Notes: generated by a model not told the origin, from the sequence alone. A DNA stretch of 64,000 nucleotides from Tethya wilhelma (GCA_964030475.1 CAXIPT010000001.1:959682-1023681); one strand, 5' to 3'; counted from the first letter of the stretch, positions 48,665 to 59,722 are shown. Made by a program: numbers and translations.

Positions 48665-48832
48665 TGTAGCCTCGTCCCTGGCCCCAGGCTCTCTGCCTGC
48701 TGCTATTTTTAATGTATAACATTGACGATCTTTATTGGGAATGGTTTATTAAGGATTATAAAATGGTAAAGATCATCAAGCTAATAAATCAGTTCTAGCA
48801 GCAGACAGAGGGCCTGGGGACGAGGCTATAGT
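48665..48832. mobile_element. hairpin MITE with GCCTCGTCCCTGG-type ends
   Basis: GTAGCCTCGTCCCTGGCCCC at 48667 is inverted at the right end (GGCCTGGGGACGAGGCTA), and GACGATCTTTA is matched by TAAAGATCATC. Similar hairpin ends lie at about 31498-31555, 47155-47255 and 47507-47575. Confidence 0.6.
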
Positions 48833-48904
48833 GTACATGTATGGAACTATGATACAGCAGTATGTTGCTGCAAACTTTTGTTTTTGCACACAAGTGGCTA
48901 TATA

Positions 48905-49120
48905 CTGTATAGCCAGAAATATTGATGGTCAAAAAATTTGACGGTTTGCTCCGCAGAACGTAAAATAAAAGTATTGACAAATTTAAATTTGACGATTTGC
49001 GCATGCACATAACAGATTCATATACAGCACCCAAAATATTGGCGGATTTAAATTTGACGATTTGGACTTTGACCGTCAAACTGTCAAATTAAAATCCCCG
49101 TCAATATTTCCGGCTATGAT
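48905..49120. mobile_element. MITE relic, TACCGTATAGCCAGAAATATT family
   Basis: GTATAGCCAGAAATATTGATGG on the left and AATATTTCCGGCTAT on the right. The interior, ATTTGACGATTTG, is shared with the better-preserved copy at 62411-62707. Confidence 0.65.
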
Positions 49121-49254
49121 ACAATGCTCTTTGGCTGGATACTTGTACACTTTATAGAAGGAGCTGTAGAATAAATTCAACTCTCTTGGCTACCCTACAC
49201 GAAAGTGGGGAGCCTAGGAGCGAGGCTGCATTACTGTACCATTGTCTGTGACAA

Positions 49255-50077
49255 TGCTGGTGCCTACACACCAGTATAATCACCCGGGTGGGTTTCAGTA
49301 CTTATTGAGCGGGCTAGGTATTGTAACAGTTTGTATTATCTAGCTATTTGCATGTCATAACTACAACAGTGTACAAGTATATTGAAGTAAGTACACGTAC
49401 TTCACTTTGACTCGGAATGGTGTGAGAAGTTAGGTACCTCAAAAATTTAACCAGTATCCAGTATTGAATACCTCGTATGCATGTATACATTTGTATATAT
49501 TCTAGGCGGGGAGCCTGTGAGCGAGGCTAGCAGGAATGAGTACCAGGAACAAGTGAGGACCGAGAGAGGCTTCCTACAGCTAATGGTTCCACTACTAGGA
49601 AGAGAGAGATATGGCTGCACTCAATTGGTTCTTGAAAAACATAACTCAATCACTATGACACACATACTGAACTGTTGGAGCTGCTGTATTGGTTGCTTTT
49701 CCAGCCTGCTACACCTTACCAGTTAAGAGCTAGCTGTATGTCCCAAAAGAAATACTGTATTGACCAAAGATAACCAGGAGGCTCCAAGGATAAGCACATT
49801 GCAGTGGTGTTTGAAATTTGAAATTGGCTGTATTATGTAGAAAATGTTATTCAATATTTCTACCGACATTCTCAAACCAGATGGACTTCTTTAGGTCTAG
49901 CCTACCTTACATACTGCACTATATTGTACTGCTTAATTTTAGAGGTACTTAATTTCTGTGACTTTCCAACACAAATGCTCTTAGATTCCTAGTCAAAGTG
50001 AACTACACTTACTTGAAAAGACTTGTATATAGTACTGAGACCCACCCGGGTGATTATACTGGTGTATAGGCACCAGC
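49255..50077. mobile_element. foldback element with CCCGGGTGGGT-containing arms
   Basis: The 47-bp arm at 49255-49301 (ATAATCACCCGGGTGGGTTT) is inverted at 50031-50077, and weaker inverted similarity continues inward. Just outside, ACTGAGACCCACCCGG recurs twice in tandem at 50100-50145. The stretch 49545-49640 (GAGGCTTCCTACAGCTAATG, CACTCAATTGGTTCTTGA) is repeated directly at 50160-50255. Confidence 0.6.
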
Positions 50078-50352
50078 AATATCACAACAATTTTGTAGTA
50101 CTGAGACCCACCCGGGTAAGAGTACTGAGACCCACCCGGATGATAGTACTGGTGTAGGAACCAGTCAGGGCAGAGGGAGGCTTCCTGTGCCTAATGGAGT
50201 CCACCACTAGTGACACTACTAGGAAGAGTGAGGTATGGCTTCACTCAATTGGTTCTTGACACACACACAAACAAACATAATCTCACCAACACACAACACA
50301 CACACACAACACACACACACACACACACACACACAGTAGTACGACCTACCGG

Positions 50353-50480
50353 TCACTTGGAGGAGTTGGACTCTGAACTCTGATCTTCCCAATGATTGTG
50401 AGGGACAGCAGCTGCCAGCTGTTGCTGATCAGCTAGGAGCAACCGGTCTCTCTCCTGAGGACATGGTGTGTGTGTGTGTG

Positions 50481-50521
<41 letters not shown>

Positions 50522-51227
50522 CACAAAATATGACTCACAACCAACACACAGCACTGTTGCTGTTCACCACTGTTAGCCTCATAAAACAAACCCTCTCTGT
50601 GAGCTTATATTGCTAACCACGAACTTAGCAACAAGCAAAGCAGGTAAGGCCCAGTTCTATGAAGCTAGGTCACTGCAGAGCCATTCTCTGAACATCTTGG
50701 ACTCATCAACACAACAATATGTGCCATACTATTTCTAAGCACAAAAATTGCTGAGTAAATAGTTTCACTGAAGACAATTACTCATGATTTGAGAATGAAA
50801 TTTGAGGCAGTTACACCACAGACTAACAATGGTTGTACACACCTGAACAGGTCCATTGATGCAAGAAGGTCTTATACACTCAATCACTAACGGTGCTGTA
50901 TTCACAACACAATGATGTTTCAATTGACAGCCATTACAGGCCAAAGAAATGACGCACTTTCAACACAGACAGCTCGTATAGCTCTCAACAAAAGCTATCT
51001 TTAGTGTGTGCATATCACAAGACACCAGGAAGAGAGGGAAGGGAGAAATAGGATAGAAGGAAAGTGTTGGAGCTGCTGTGTTGATACTGATATGTTAGTC
51101 TTGGTGGCTAAGTGAAACATCACACACCTAGTACATGTAGGCTGCAATGTTGAATATAATCATCTTGTACCACTCTATGTACATAATTGAATTGAAGGCT
51201 CATCAACATTGCAACATACGCACACTG

Positions 51228-51276
<49 letters not shown>

Positions 51277-53273
51277 ATAGCAACAAATTACTATGATGGA
51301 CATGGCATGTTCAGTACCATAATGATCGTTGGGATTGTCGTTGGAGTTTTTTTATTTTGCATACCTTTTGCCATCACCATCGCTGTGCCCGTCTGCTTCT
51401 GCTGTGCTGTAGCTGCTGGAGTAGGTAGAAGAAGAAACAACACAGCACCTCGAGTGGTCGGAGCAACTAGTGTTCAACCAACCACAGCTACAACAGCAGT
51501 CTTCACAACTGGTCAGAGGACTGGCACTCAAGCCTCTGGAACTGTATCTAATTCACAGGAACAAAGACCCTATCCTACTCAGACTTATTCTATTGCTCCT
51601 CCTCACCAGCCACATGCTCCTTACGGTGCACCTCAACAACCTGACTCAGTGCTCAGCCATCATCAAGATATGCCACCTCCCTATTCTGGAGCACAGCAGT
51701 ACTCTCCATACCCCCAGCAGCCTCCACAGCCATATCCACAAGGGACTGAGAGAACTGCACCTTACACTATCAATGATCCTGCATATCCACCAATTAATCC
51801 TAGTTATCCGCAAGCACAAGTCAGTGGAGCCTCTGGGCCAAGAAGATGAGATGAGATGACTCCTGGGCATCCAGCTAGACTAGCTTAGTAATGAGCTCAT
51901 ATGTGTTACATGGCAATTAACTTAATTAATAACAATAACTTTCTGGTGGAGCGCGAGCGATTATAGTCTTTGAGCCACCTGAATCCGCGCGTTATTTGGG
52001 TGGAGCTTGCAATTTACGCGAGGCTGATTAGGTGCGCGCAATATTATGAATGACGTACATGTGTACACTGTAGATCTATTTGTTTCTGACACAAATCGTG
52101 ATCATGGCAAGAACAGTTGTGGCTTGCCTGCTGTTTACTCTATTCTCTGTCTACTTTGCTGAAGGACAAGGTATCTGGTTGTGTGTGTGTTTAGCTTGTG
52201 TCTTTCCAATTGGGAGCTGGCCCATTGTAAGTAGTGGGCCTCATTGAATTCCCAGGTTCTCTCTTTCTGATCGAGGCTATGTTCAGACTATTCTACCAGC
52301 GTTGCATGATTTTTGTATTATGGTAATGTCATATATAGTTTCGCTAAGTAGAGTGCTCCGCCCATGATTACGCCATGGTTTGACCCTGTGGAAAGGTCTA
52401 ACAGGGATTTTAGGATGGTTGTGGCATAGATAATTAACCTCACGAATGGTTGTGGTTTACCTCAGGCTGCTGCTTCGATCTATTCTGCGCTAGTCTTGCT
52501 AGCCAGACTCTCTGCTGACTAGAAGCAAGGCTAATCAGTTCTGTGCCACTAATACAAAGAAAAATAGGTGTTTAAAAAAAAGCATGTTTTTTACCTAACA
52601 ATAATTGTGGACTGAGGCACTCAACTAACATGCAACTGCCTTCAACAAGACAAGGTGATAATGGTTACTAATGTGGTGACTCCTTAAAATAGTTTACACA
52701 CAATTGCCACTCTACCCAACAATGGCAATCTAGTTTTTTGGACTGGAGTAAATATGGCCACCTGGGTAGCCCATATTGATAACGTTACTTACTGGGAGAT
52801 AAAAGAGGTAAGGAGTGTCCATGCACGGTCAAAGGCCGCAATAATTGCTTAGCTGGTATAAGCTTCATTTCAATCATGCCCATAAACAGGCACATGACTC
52901 AGCAAAAACACATTCGTATATGTTAGTTAACCTTGTAGACCAGGCTTTTCTCACATTGCTTATTGCTATATGTACCATGCACCCCATGCTTAGCATTAAA
53001 TGGGCATGGGGAGGGTCTGGTTGGCAATATGTTGTACCTATACACTTCATTGGTACAGCTGCTAGTGAGTACATGTGTTGATCCTATGTAACCTAACTTG
53101 TACAAGTAGTAAAAATTTCAAAAAAAATAAGCAGTGTAGGAATGGGCAGTGCTGTAAAAAGTATTGGAACAAGGAATGGTCTCAATTTCGGCACATGACT
53201 ACTTCATTTTCATTTTTGATCCCTCTGGCTATTATTANNNNNNNNNNNNNNNNNNNNNNNNNNNNNNNNNNNN

Positions 53274-53328
<55 letters not shown>

Positions 53329-53508
53329 CACCTTATTGAAGCAATTCCAGAAGGCCTTCTGTTCGTCAACACACCACCCAAACCAAGACTCCCTGAAGCA
53401 GCTCTTGAGCTTACTCCTCTCAGTCTCACAATGAAGGATCGATCGAACTTTTATCTCTTCTTGTCTTTTTCTCTTCTCCTCTGACCTACCAAACAACCTC
53501 CCCTCCAT
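50353..53508 (-). CDS. twin CX9C (CHCH-like) small protein
   Basis: Exons 53508-53332 and 50454-50353 give 92 aa, with a phase 0 junction. The start is MEGRLFGRSEEKRKRQEEIK. Then two CX9C motifs follow, CETERSKLKSC and CVDEQKAFWNC, separated by FRESWFGW, the pattern of mitochondrial intermembrane-space CHCH proteins imported by Mia40. The arrangement C-x9-C, aromatic-Gly-aromatic, C-x9-C recalls the CMC1/CMC2 cytochrome-oxidase assembly family, but the spacer is shorter, so I do not assign a name. The second exon encodes ERDRLLLADQQQLAAAVPHN and a polar tail. The 2.9-kb intron contains genes on the other strand and an assembly gap, so an intermediate exon cannot be excluded. Confidence 0.65.
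50466..50520. repeat. TG microsatellite next to the CX9C gene acceptor
   Basis: (TG)n beginning about 12 bases from the exon 2 acceptor. On the transcript strand it reads (CA)n, then CCATGTCCTCAG. Confidence 0.85.
51231..51273. repeat. CA microsatellite before the Shisa-like exon
   Basis: A pure (CA)n tract ends about 15 bases before the likely acceptor TAATAG at 51280 of the Shisa-like coding exon. Confidence 0.85.
51307..51849 (+). CDS. Shisa-like single-pass membrane protein, C-terminal exon
   Basis: 180 codons from the first ATG. Residues 5-38 form a membrane helix ending in a Cys-rich edge (PVCFCCAVAAGVG), followed by RRR, a positive-inside signal. The cytoplasmic tail is rich in Pro, Gln and Tyr and contains a PPPY motif (123-126) that would bind WW domains, for example of Nedd4-type ligases. 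This layout fits the Shisa/CYYR1/WBP1-like adaptor group. The frame stays open upstream (NYYDGHGMFSTIMIV) to a possible acceptor after TAATAG, so an N-terminal exon with signal peptide and Cys-rich ectodomain is probably missing from this model. It lies inside the intron of the CX9C gene on the opposite strand. Confidence 0.6.
   Translation: MFSTIMIVGIVVGVFLFCIPFAITIAVPVCFCCAVAAGVGRRRNNTAPRVVGATSVQPTTATTAVFTTGQRTGTQASGTVSNSQEQRPYPTQTYSIAPPHQPHAPYGAPQQPDSVLSHHQDMPPPYSGAQQYSPYPQQPPQPYPQGTERTAPYTINDPAYPPINPSYPQAQVSGASGPRR
52104..52170 (+). CDS. first exon with signal peptide, gene incomplete
   Basis: The ATG at 52104 starts MARTVVACLLFTLFSVYFAE followed by GQ, a clear signal peptide with a cleavage-like end, and then a GTATCT donor at 52171. 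No following exon was found before the gap at 53238-53273. It may be the first exon of another secreted or Shisa-like membrane protein. Confidence 0.5.
53102..53217. mobile_element. MITE copy E, one arm only
   Basis: Left arm of the ACAAGTAGTAAAAATTTC family with the GTGTAGGAATGGGCAGTG core, ending GCACATGACTACTTCATTTTC. The second arm would lie in or beyond the N run at 53238-53273, which is followed by a CA tract (53274-53322). Confidence 0.75.
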
Positions 53509-54197
53509 AGATCAGCACATTAGGAGCTACTAACAGGAGAGAATTGAGGTAGAGAGAATTAAGACAATTTACAAGGACGTTTTGTACACAGAAAGTCAGT
53601 GGTTTTCATGTAAGGACAGGCATAATTTTCAGGAAAAGAGTACTCAACTTCCCACATGATGTAGCGGACGATTCAATGGCTGAAAGTTATTGTACAGTGA
53701 CTTACAAACTTACTAGATAAAGACAAGACACTGAAGTAGATCACAGAACACTCCAAAAAAGCTCTGGCCCTCTCAGCTCGAACAGTTGACAGCGGCGCGG
53801 ATATGACTGAATTTGGGATTTCTGGAAAAGGTCGTCATGATTAAAACCACGGAATTTACATATACGGGTACGCATGCCATAATATTATGCCATTAGCGCA
53901 ATACAAATATTCCTAGCTACAAAAGTCTACACCTTCCATTAGTGTATAATTTATTATACAAATATATCACTACAGTCAAACTAAAAAAAAGCAATCTAAT
54001 AGTTACTAAGTATTGTGAATAAAAATAACCAGTAGCTAGCTACTTTAAAACAATTATTATTTATATATTGGTTATCATACTCACAAATTCACAATCATGC
54101 ACACAATTATACTGATGATTATAATACTTTATAGCTACAATGTCAATCATATGACAGGGCTGGTGCACCAATCACTAGCTAGCTACAAACTACATAG
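53509..54197. other. spacer, no gene seen
   Basis: AT-rich. It should contain the promoter of the CX9C gene at its left edge and the 3' flank of the secreted Cys-rich gene at its right. Confidence 0.4.
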
Positions 54198-55100
54198 CTA
54201 CTGGATGTACAGCTCGATCAGTTCAATTGGGGTGTTTTCCCTAGGAGTGCTCTCATCACTACATATTCGAACTTCAATATTATCAGTTGTAGCAGCACCA
54301 AGTTGAACAGAGAACCAGGGAGGAGAGTTGAACGTACAGCAACTACCAGCAGGGCAATTTTCACCATCCCAGAGTGGATCATCAAAGGTGAAGGGTTCGA
54401 GTGGATCCCCGGCATGATTATCTGCAGTCTCACAGAAGTAGTTGCTGCCAACAAATGAAGGAGGTGAAACTGCAATGGAACTGGCACAAGGACAGGCATG
54501 TGTATGATAAGGGTTATCAACTAAACCAGCAGCAAAGGTCCAAATGTGTGAACGGGGAATCCCATATGTCACACTAACACCATCAACATAGTTATCATCA
54601 ACCCCTAAAGTTTCGGTCATCGGACGTACAAATGCATCAGGATTAAAGACTTGGTGGCCAATGATACGTCCACACACCTTGCTGTACTGAAAGTTGGTGA
54701 CATTGTAAATAGTCGATGCACAGCTTGCAGCGTCTGAAGTAGGTCGTCCACATGCTCGAACAGTACCACCTAAAACTTGTCCCCAAGTGGCAGGGCATTC
54801 CATTGAAGGATCAGTCATGTTGAGAAAAGCAACTCGCTGCCACAGCCCAGCTCCACATTGAGGAAGAGCCAATCGTTGTACTACTCCTAACAATCCTTGG
54901 GCACCTGGCAACAGCCTTTGTACTGCAGCACGGATGCTATCTTGAGCCATTTTTCTTTCAAGGTCAACAGGACAGAGTTCTCCATCACCAGCTGGTGAGA
55001 TGACTGATGGAGGGGGAGTGAGGGGAAGGCTTTGCTGTTGAGATGAGACCACTGGCAGTAGAATGGAGACAGCAATGAGAGACAGCTGTACGATGTTCAT
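54198..55100 (-). CDS. secreted cysteine-rich protein, unknown family, member 1
   Basis: A single-exon frame of 300 aa. The chosen start, MNIVQLSLIAVSILLPVVSS, is a typical signal peptide; an in-frame upstream ATG (55259) would bury it. The mature part has about 13 cysteines at positions shared with the protein at 61294-62163. Shared blocks include RVAFLNMTDPSM, VRACGRP, YSKVCGRIIG, NYVDGVSVTYGIPRSHIW, PSFVGSNYFCET, DPLWDG, CCTFNSPPWFSV and NIEVRIC, ending in ELYIQ. There is no membrane segment or GPI signal. I do not recognise the family and propose no function beyond an extracellular, disulfide-bonded protein. Confidence 0.85.
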   Translation of the reverse strand: MNIVQLSLIAVSILLPVVSSQQQSLPLTPPPSVISPAGDGELCPVDLERKMAQDSIRAAVQRLLPGAQGLLGVVQRLALPQCGAGLWQRVAFLNMTDPSMECPATWGQVLGGTVRACGRPTSDAASCASTIYNVTNFQYSKVCGRIIGHQVFNPDAFVRPMTETLGVDDNYVDGVSVTYGIPRSHIWTFAAGLVDNPYHTHACPCASSIAVSPPSFVGSNYFCETADNHAGDPLEPFTFDDPLWDGENCPAGSCCTFNSPPWFSVQLGAATTDNIEVRICSDESTPRENTPIELIELYIQ

Positions 55101-56280
55101 GATTGCAGCTTCAGGAAGAGATAAATTAAGTATGCTGTAATGATGCAGCAGTGCTGGCTTGGAGCTGCACCAATGAGTGCTGCTTTTATAACATGCAGCT
55201 AACACTGCAAACACGTGGAAGCTATTTTGCATGACTACACAACTGCAGAGTGCAGACATGTGTGCATGTATGCATGTTTCGATCTACACAGAGTACTCAT
55301 TGACAATTAACTTAAAACTGTTTATTTAGATGTTATGTACGGTAACCACTGGCCATTAAATGTCTATTGAGTTAATTAATAGATCAGAGTCAGTGACACC
55401 TGCACTAGCTCAGTAAACAAGTGGGAGCTAAATCACTCTAGTGTGACTTGATATCAATATGAATGTAATGACTTTCCGCAATCACACTCTAGAAGATTTC
55501 AAAACACCTTTGTACTACGATGATAACAATAATTTATAATTAGACAAAGAAAATCTACTGAATTTTTAGACTTTCCGTGTTTGGCTTGTCCATGCATGTT
55601 ATTAATTTTTAGTTCATGATTGTGATATGCATTCCTACACATAATATAATTCAATGAGTTTAGTTTTTGTTCCACATTTAGCCATAAACTACTTGATCAC
55701 CTGTGGTAGAAAACCATGTTATCATGTAATTAAGTTTCCGCAATTTATTGTAATCACACTCTATAAGATTTCAAAACTTATTAATTTTTAGCACATGAAT
55801 TTGATCATAATACCATTGAGTCTAGTTTGTCATGACTACTTGATCTGAAATCTGTGAAGAAAACCGTACGGCCAAAGTAGGAAAGCAGGGTGCAAATAAT
55901 CTAGGGAAAACTGCCTACCCACTCAGAACTATGCATGACTACTAAGCACACAAATTCCATGGTTATATTATGTAGTGTGCGTACAATAACATGTAACTGT
56001 ATTGTGTGTATGTGTGTGTGTTTGGCATTGTATACCCCAATCAGTAGCCAACAAGAAAAGTTGAGCCTCTTATGCAAAATGTATTAACTTCCATGGAAAT
56101 CCGAGTCAAAGTTTGAGAGCATCATGTATAAATGTATGTGTTTGTTGTTCCAGATGACACCACTGCTATGAAATTGCATAGGTGCCTTACTGTAAATAAA
56201 ATTCATTTATAATTGCATCTAACTTACAGATGTAACAACTAGAGCTGTGTCTTTTTTATGAGCTATATATACAGCTTCAA
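55101..56280. other. spacer, no gene seen
   Basis: AT-rich. It includes the 5' flank of the secreted protein gene; two CTCTA(G/T)AAGATTTCAAAAC segments (about 55488 and 55770) repeat each other. Confidence 0.4.
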
Positions 56281-56757
56281 AGTGAACCAGGGAGGAGAGT
56301 TAAGGTACAACAGTTACCCAAGCTTAGGGTAATTCTCAGAGTGGGTCATTGGACATCAATCTTGGGTCAAATGTACCTGAATAATACACATGATACGAAT
56401 TCAAAGTCTTATGGAAGTAGTTATTGCCAACCAATGCAGGAAATCAAAAACAAAAATGAGTGGCACAAGGACAAACTTCCATATGCAAAAAAGGTCCAAA
56501 TGTGTGAACGGGGGTTTCCATGGATGTGTCACACTAACACCATCAACATAGTTATCATCAACCCCAAAAGTTACTGGGCGTGCAAATCCTTGAGTCCCAA
56601 AAATTGAATGTGCTTGTCTAAAAGTTTGGTAACCAATGTCATTTGTCCACACACCTGGCTCAAATATTATCCCCCACAAATTGTCTATTAATATTGAAGG
56701 ATCAGTCATATTGAGGAAAGCAACACGCTGCCATGACCCAGGTACGATGTTCATGAT
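56281..56757 (-). pseudogene. decayed copy of the secreted Cys-rich family
   Basis: The reverse strand starts MNIV at 56754 like the intact gene but jumps at once to SWQRVAFLNMTDPSI. It keeps DDNYVDGVSVTH and traces of the C-terminal CCTFNSPPW region as DNA similarity at 56281-56350. Large internal deletions and frame changes make it non-functional. It lies 1.2 kb from its likely parent in the same orientation. Confidence 0.75.
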
Positions 56758-57589
56758 TGTAGCTTCAGGAGAGATAATGCAAGGGGTTATAGGGTTCTTA
56801 TGTAATTAAATACATTAAAAAGACCCATAAGAAGAACATCTTATGATGTGCCTGTCTTATATATAGCTAATTATTGATATCAAATTGTAATGAAAGGGGC
56901 TTAGATTTAGACCNCGCATATTAAGGAAGTTAATGAGGTTGTCTTTCCTTAACCCACCTGAGCATTTCTAGACCATCTTATTACAGCAGTCTAACTAGCA
57001 AACCACTATAATGAAAACACATAATTGTGTTAATGTGCTGCATAGCGTACTCTTTATGGATGTACAGTAGAAGACAGGTTCAATGACGTTTGTTTATTGT
57101 CTGATCAGCTGTTATACAGTACCTTGATGTCGAAAAGCTGTTCTAGAAGAGCATTAGTCACCTGACGATGTTTATGGCCCAAGGACCTTGATCAGTATCA
57201 TCTTTGACCCTGCTGTTGAGCAGGGGTCAAAGTTTAAGTGGTCTCATTCTTTCAGAGGTTATAAAGTTTAAAAGCGGCATTCAAACATTGCTGAGCTTGC
57301 TCTATGTATATCAATACGAATCAATCTAGAGCTTTCATAAATTTTGAACTTTTTTTAACTGTCACTTGAGCTTTGTATGTGCAAAGATTGAAGTTTTGCA
57401 TGTTCAGCATTGGTACTGATATATCTATATTTGGTAACAATGATTCGTAGCCATAACTATTGTTGTGTAATAATTCTTGAGGTAACCATGCAAGATAGAA
57501 TGTGATCTTGGGTTGGTTTGTTTGTTTATTTCATAACTTTCTTTCTGTTCTTCATTGCTCATTGCACACCAACAAACACACACACCCAG
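56758..57589. other. spacer, no gene seen
   Basis: Contains an N at 56914. Upstream MINDY4 exons could be expected here, but I found none. Confidence 0.4.
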
Positions 57590-59364
57590 TCACCATCTGT
57601 CAGAGATGTATATAGGCAATACTTTAATATTTGAAGATTTGGAAAACATCGATGTTTGCGTTGAAATACCTACAGCTGTTGAAGGTGTAAACTCCCCGCC
57701 CCCCCTCCTTTCATTTCTTTGTGAAGTGATGCTTTTTTTTCCTCTTATATAGAATCTGTACAGCGTAGAAAGCCAATATCTTATGATGGTCAGCCCATAA
57801 CTCTGGAAAGTGCAAAGGTAACTTTTTATTGAATGCATACCTCAGTGGAGGTACAACATGAGTAGTCTGGCTTGCCAGACTCTTTGCAATGAATGGAAGA
57901 GTCTGGTACATATCCTACCCAAGAGTTGTTCTGCTTATCAAAATCTGGTAGTGTAGATTTGATCATAGATATTATTGGTTACGTAGTCTATAATATCTAT
58001 GATTTGATGTAGCGATTTGGTTACATAATCTTTCAACAGTGACACTGGAGTGTTACATAATATTTATGTCATTCTACATTATCACTAATCAAATCTACAA
58101 TTACCAGATTCTGGTAATCTGGAACAACTCTGGGGTAGGATATGTACCAAACTCTTCCAAGCGCACACGTGCGAAGAGTCTGGCCAGCCAGACTACAACA
58201 TGAGTGTGTGTTTGCTAAGCCTCCAAGTCTGTTGACTCGGTTCCAATCATATGACTGTAAATGCTTTGAATCTGTTTATGCCTCTGCACGTACTTGCTGA
58301 GTCGGTGACTTACCACCTATATAATGCTATAATAATTAGATTGGAGTGACTGACCTAGTTTTTTTTCTTCTTCACTTTGCTCTGTGATAGGCTTTTAGAG
58401 TGCTTCTCTTTGGTAGCGCTAAAGGTCCAGCTAGCTTTCAACGAGGAGTGGACAAGACAGAACTTCACATTCTGTGACCTCCCTGGACTGGAGTATGGAC
58501 TCATACAGCACAAGGTACAGTGTATAATAGTGCAGCATAAAGTGCATGCATACATACATACACACATGCATACATTTGGGGGCTGATTTTGTGGTACCAA
58601 ACTAATTATGTATGTAGATTGATTCTAGATAAAGATGTTAAGTTGTACAAGATGTTGTGGAATTGATTCGAAGCACATCTCGGAATTAGGGGGCTGTTGC
58701 ATGTTTATTGTGTTTGATTTTTGTGTCTGTGGGAATATCACAGGGAGTATTATAATTTTTTTATACAGTACTTGTTGAGAAATTATGTCATGTAGTTTCT
58801 TCCCATGTACAGATTAAACATTCCCACTGTCAAACTATTAATTCCCATGCATAAATACACAAGTTCATGCTCAGCCCTCAGAGCATGAAAGGATTTCCTG
58901 GTATAATATTATAGCTGGCACAAATCTTCTCTGTTTGTCTTCTCCTTCCCGTATACTGTACCTCCCCTTCCACCAGCTGTTTGTTAACAGGGTGTTCTTA
59001 CTGCCTAGACTTTTAAGCGAGGCCATCCCCTTGCCTTTTACGAGGCTACTTTGTTGTTAGTCATGCATTTAACGAGAATGTTGTATATGTTAGCTTTAAG
59101 GGTTCTGAACCTGATGTATTATTATTCATAACATTATCAGCAGTAATCCGCCCTTCTCCCACAAAATACATGTACTTTTCCCACTTTATGAATGAGAGGT
59201 GGGTTGTTTATGCAAACGTATACTCATGGCTTCCGTGTTTTTTTTGTTTTTTTTCTTTCTGTTCTCCATCTTCAGGGAGGGCCTTGTGGCGTCCTGGCAT
59301 GTGTTCAAGCCTACTTGCTCAAACACTTAATGTTTGTCCAGTCAGGAACAAAACTGAAGTCAAG
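57590..59364 (+). CDS. MINDY4: MINDY4-like deubiquitinase, partial, with apparent frameshift
   Basis: Exons 57590-57684, 57753-57817, 58391-58514, 59276-59364. The segments RRKPISYDGQPITLESAK, AFRVLLFGS, FNEEWTRQNFTFCDLPGLEY and GGPCGVLACVQAYLLKHLMF follow the order of the MINDY-4 (FAM188B) catalytic domain, with GGPCG holding the active-site cysteine. The family cleaves K48-linked ubiquitin chains. Exon 3 starts in the frame AFRVLLFGSA but continues in the +1 frame at FNEEW. Its length, 124 nt, is one base off a multiple of three between two phase 0 junctions, so either an assembly error or a real frameshift exists near 58430-58440. The histidine-containing C-terminal half is not found downstream, and the N-terminus is also missing. 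Confidence 0.75.
57862..58194. mobile_element. palindromic MITE with AGTCTGGC...GCCAGACT ends
   Basis: The inverted ends AGTCTGGCTTGCCAGACTCT and AGAGTCTGGCCAGCCAGACT enclose complementary halves (GTACATATCCTACCCAAGAG versus its complement). ACAACATGAG flanks both sides (57853 and 58195) as a 10-bp direct repeat, probably the target-site duplication. It sits in a MINDY4 intron. A fragment of the family lies at 28020-28045. Confidence 0.75.
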
Positions 59365-59596
59365 GTTAGTACAGTGATGAAGTGGGTGTTTTTTGTTTAT
59401 CCATACATAGTGGTGGGTAGTAGAGCTGTAGATTTTTTGCTTGGGTGTTATTGTGGGAATGTAGGGTGGAGTGATCTTGGCTAGCTAGCTTGCAATAAAG
59501 TTATCCACAAAACCAACAGACCATTGTAGTGTTTGTGGCGAACTAATGATCCATGTTTTGCCCACTAACCCACATCTCCCACCTACCACCTCCGCA

Positions 59597-59636
59597 CACA
59601 CACACACATACACACACCCACACACACACACACAGA

Positions 59637-59681
<45 letters not shown>
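59597..59681. repeat. CA microsatellite
   Basis: (CA)n with an AGAGA interruption; the frames on both strands are artefacts. Confidence 0.9.
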
Positions 59682-59686
<5 letters not shown>

Positions 59687-59722
59687 TACTCGAAGCATGT
59701 ATCTATGTACAGTTAAAGCATC

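Noticed and set aside
53164..53484. Forward frame running from a MITE through Ns into CA repeats
   Set aside because: It crosses an assembly gap and is antisense to the CX9C exon.
57590..57911. Reverse-strand frames opposite MINDY4 exons
   Set aside because: They are antisense shadows and contain MITE sequence; the + strand carries the family similarity.
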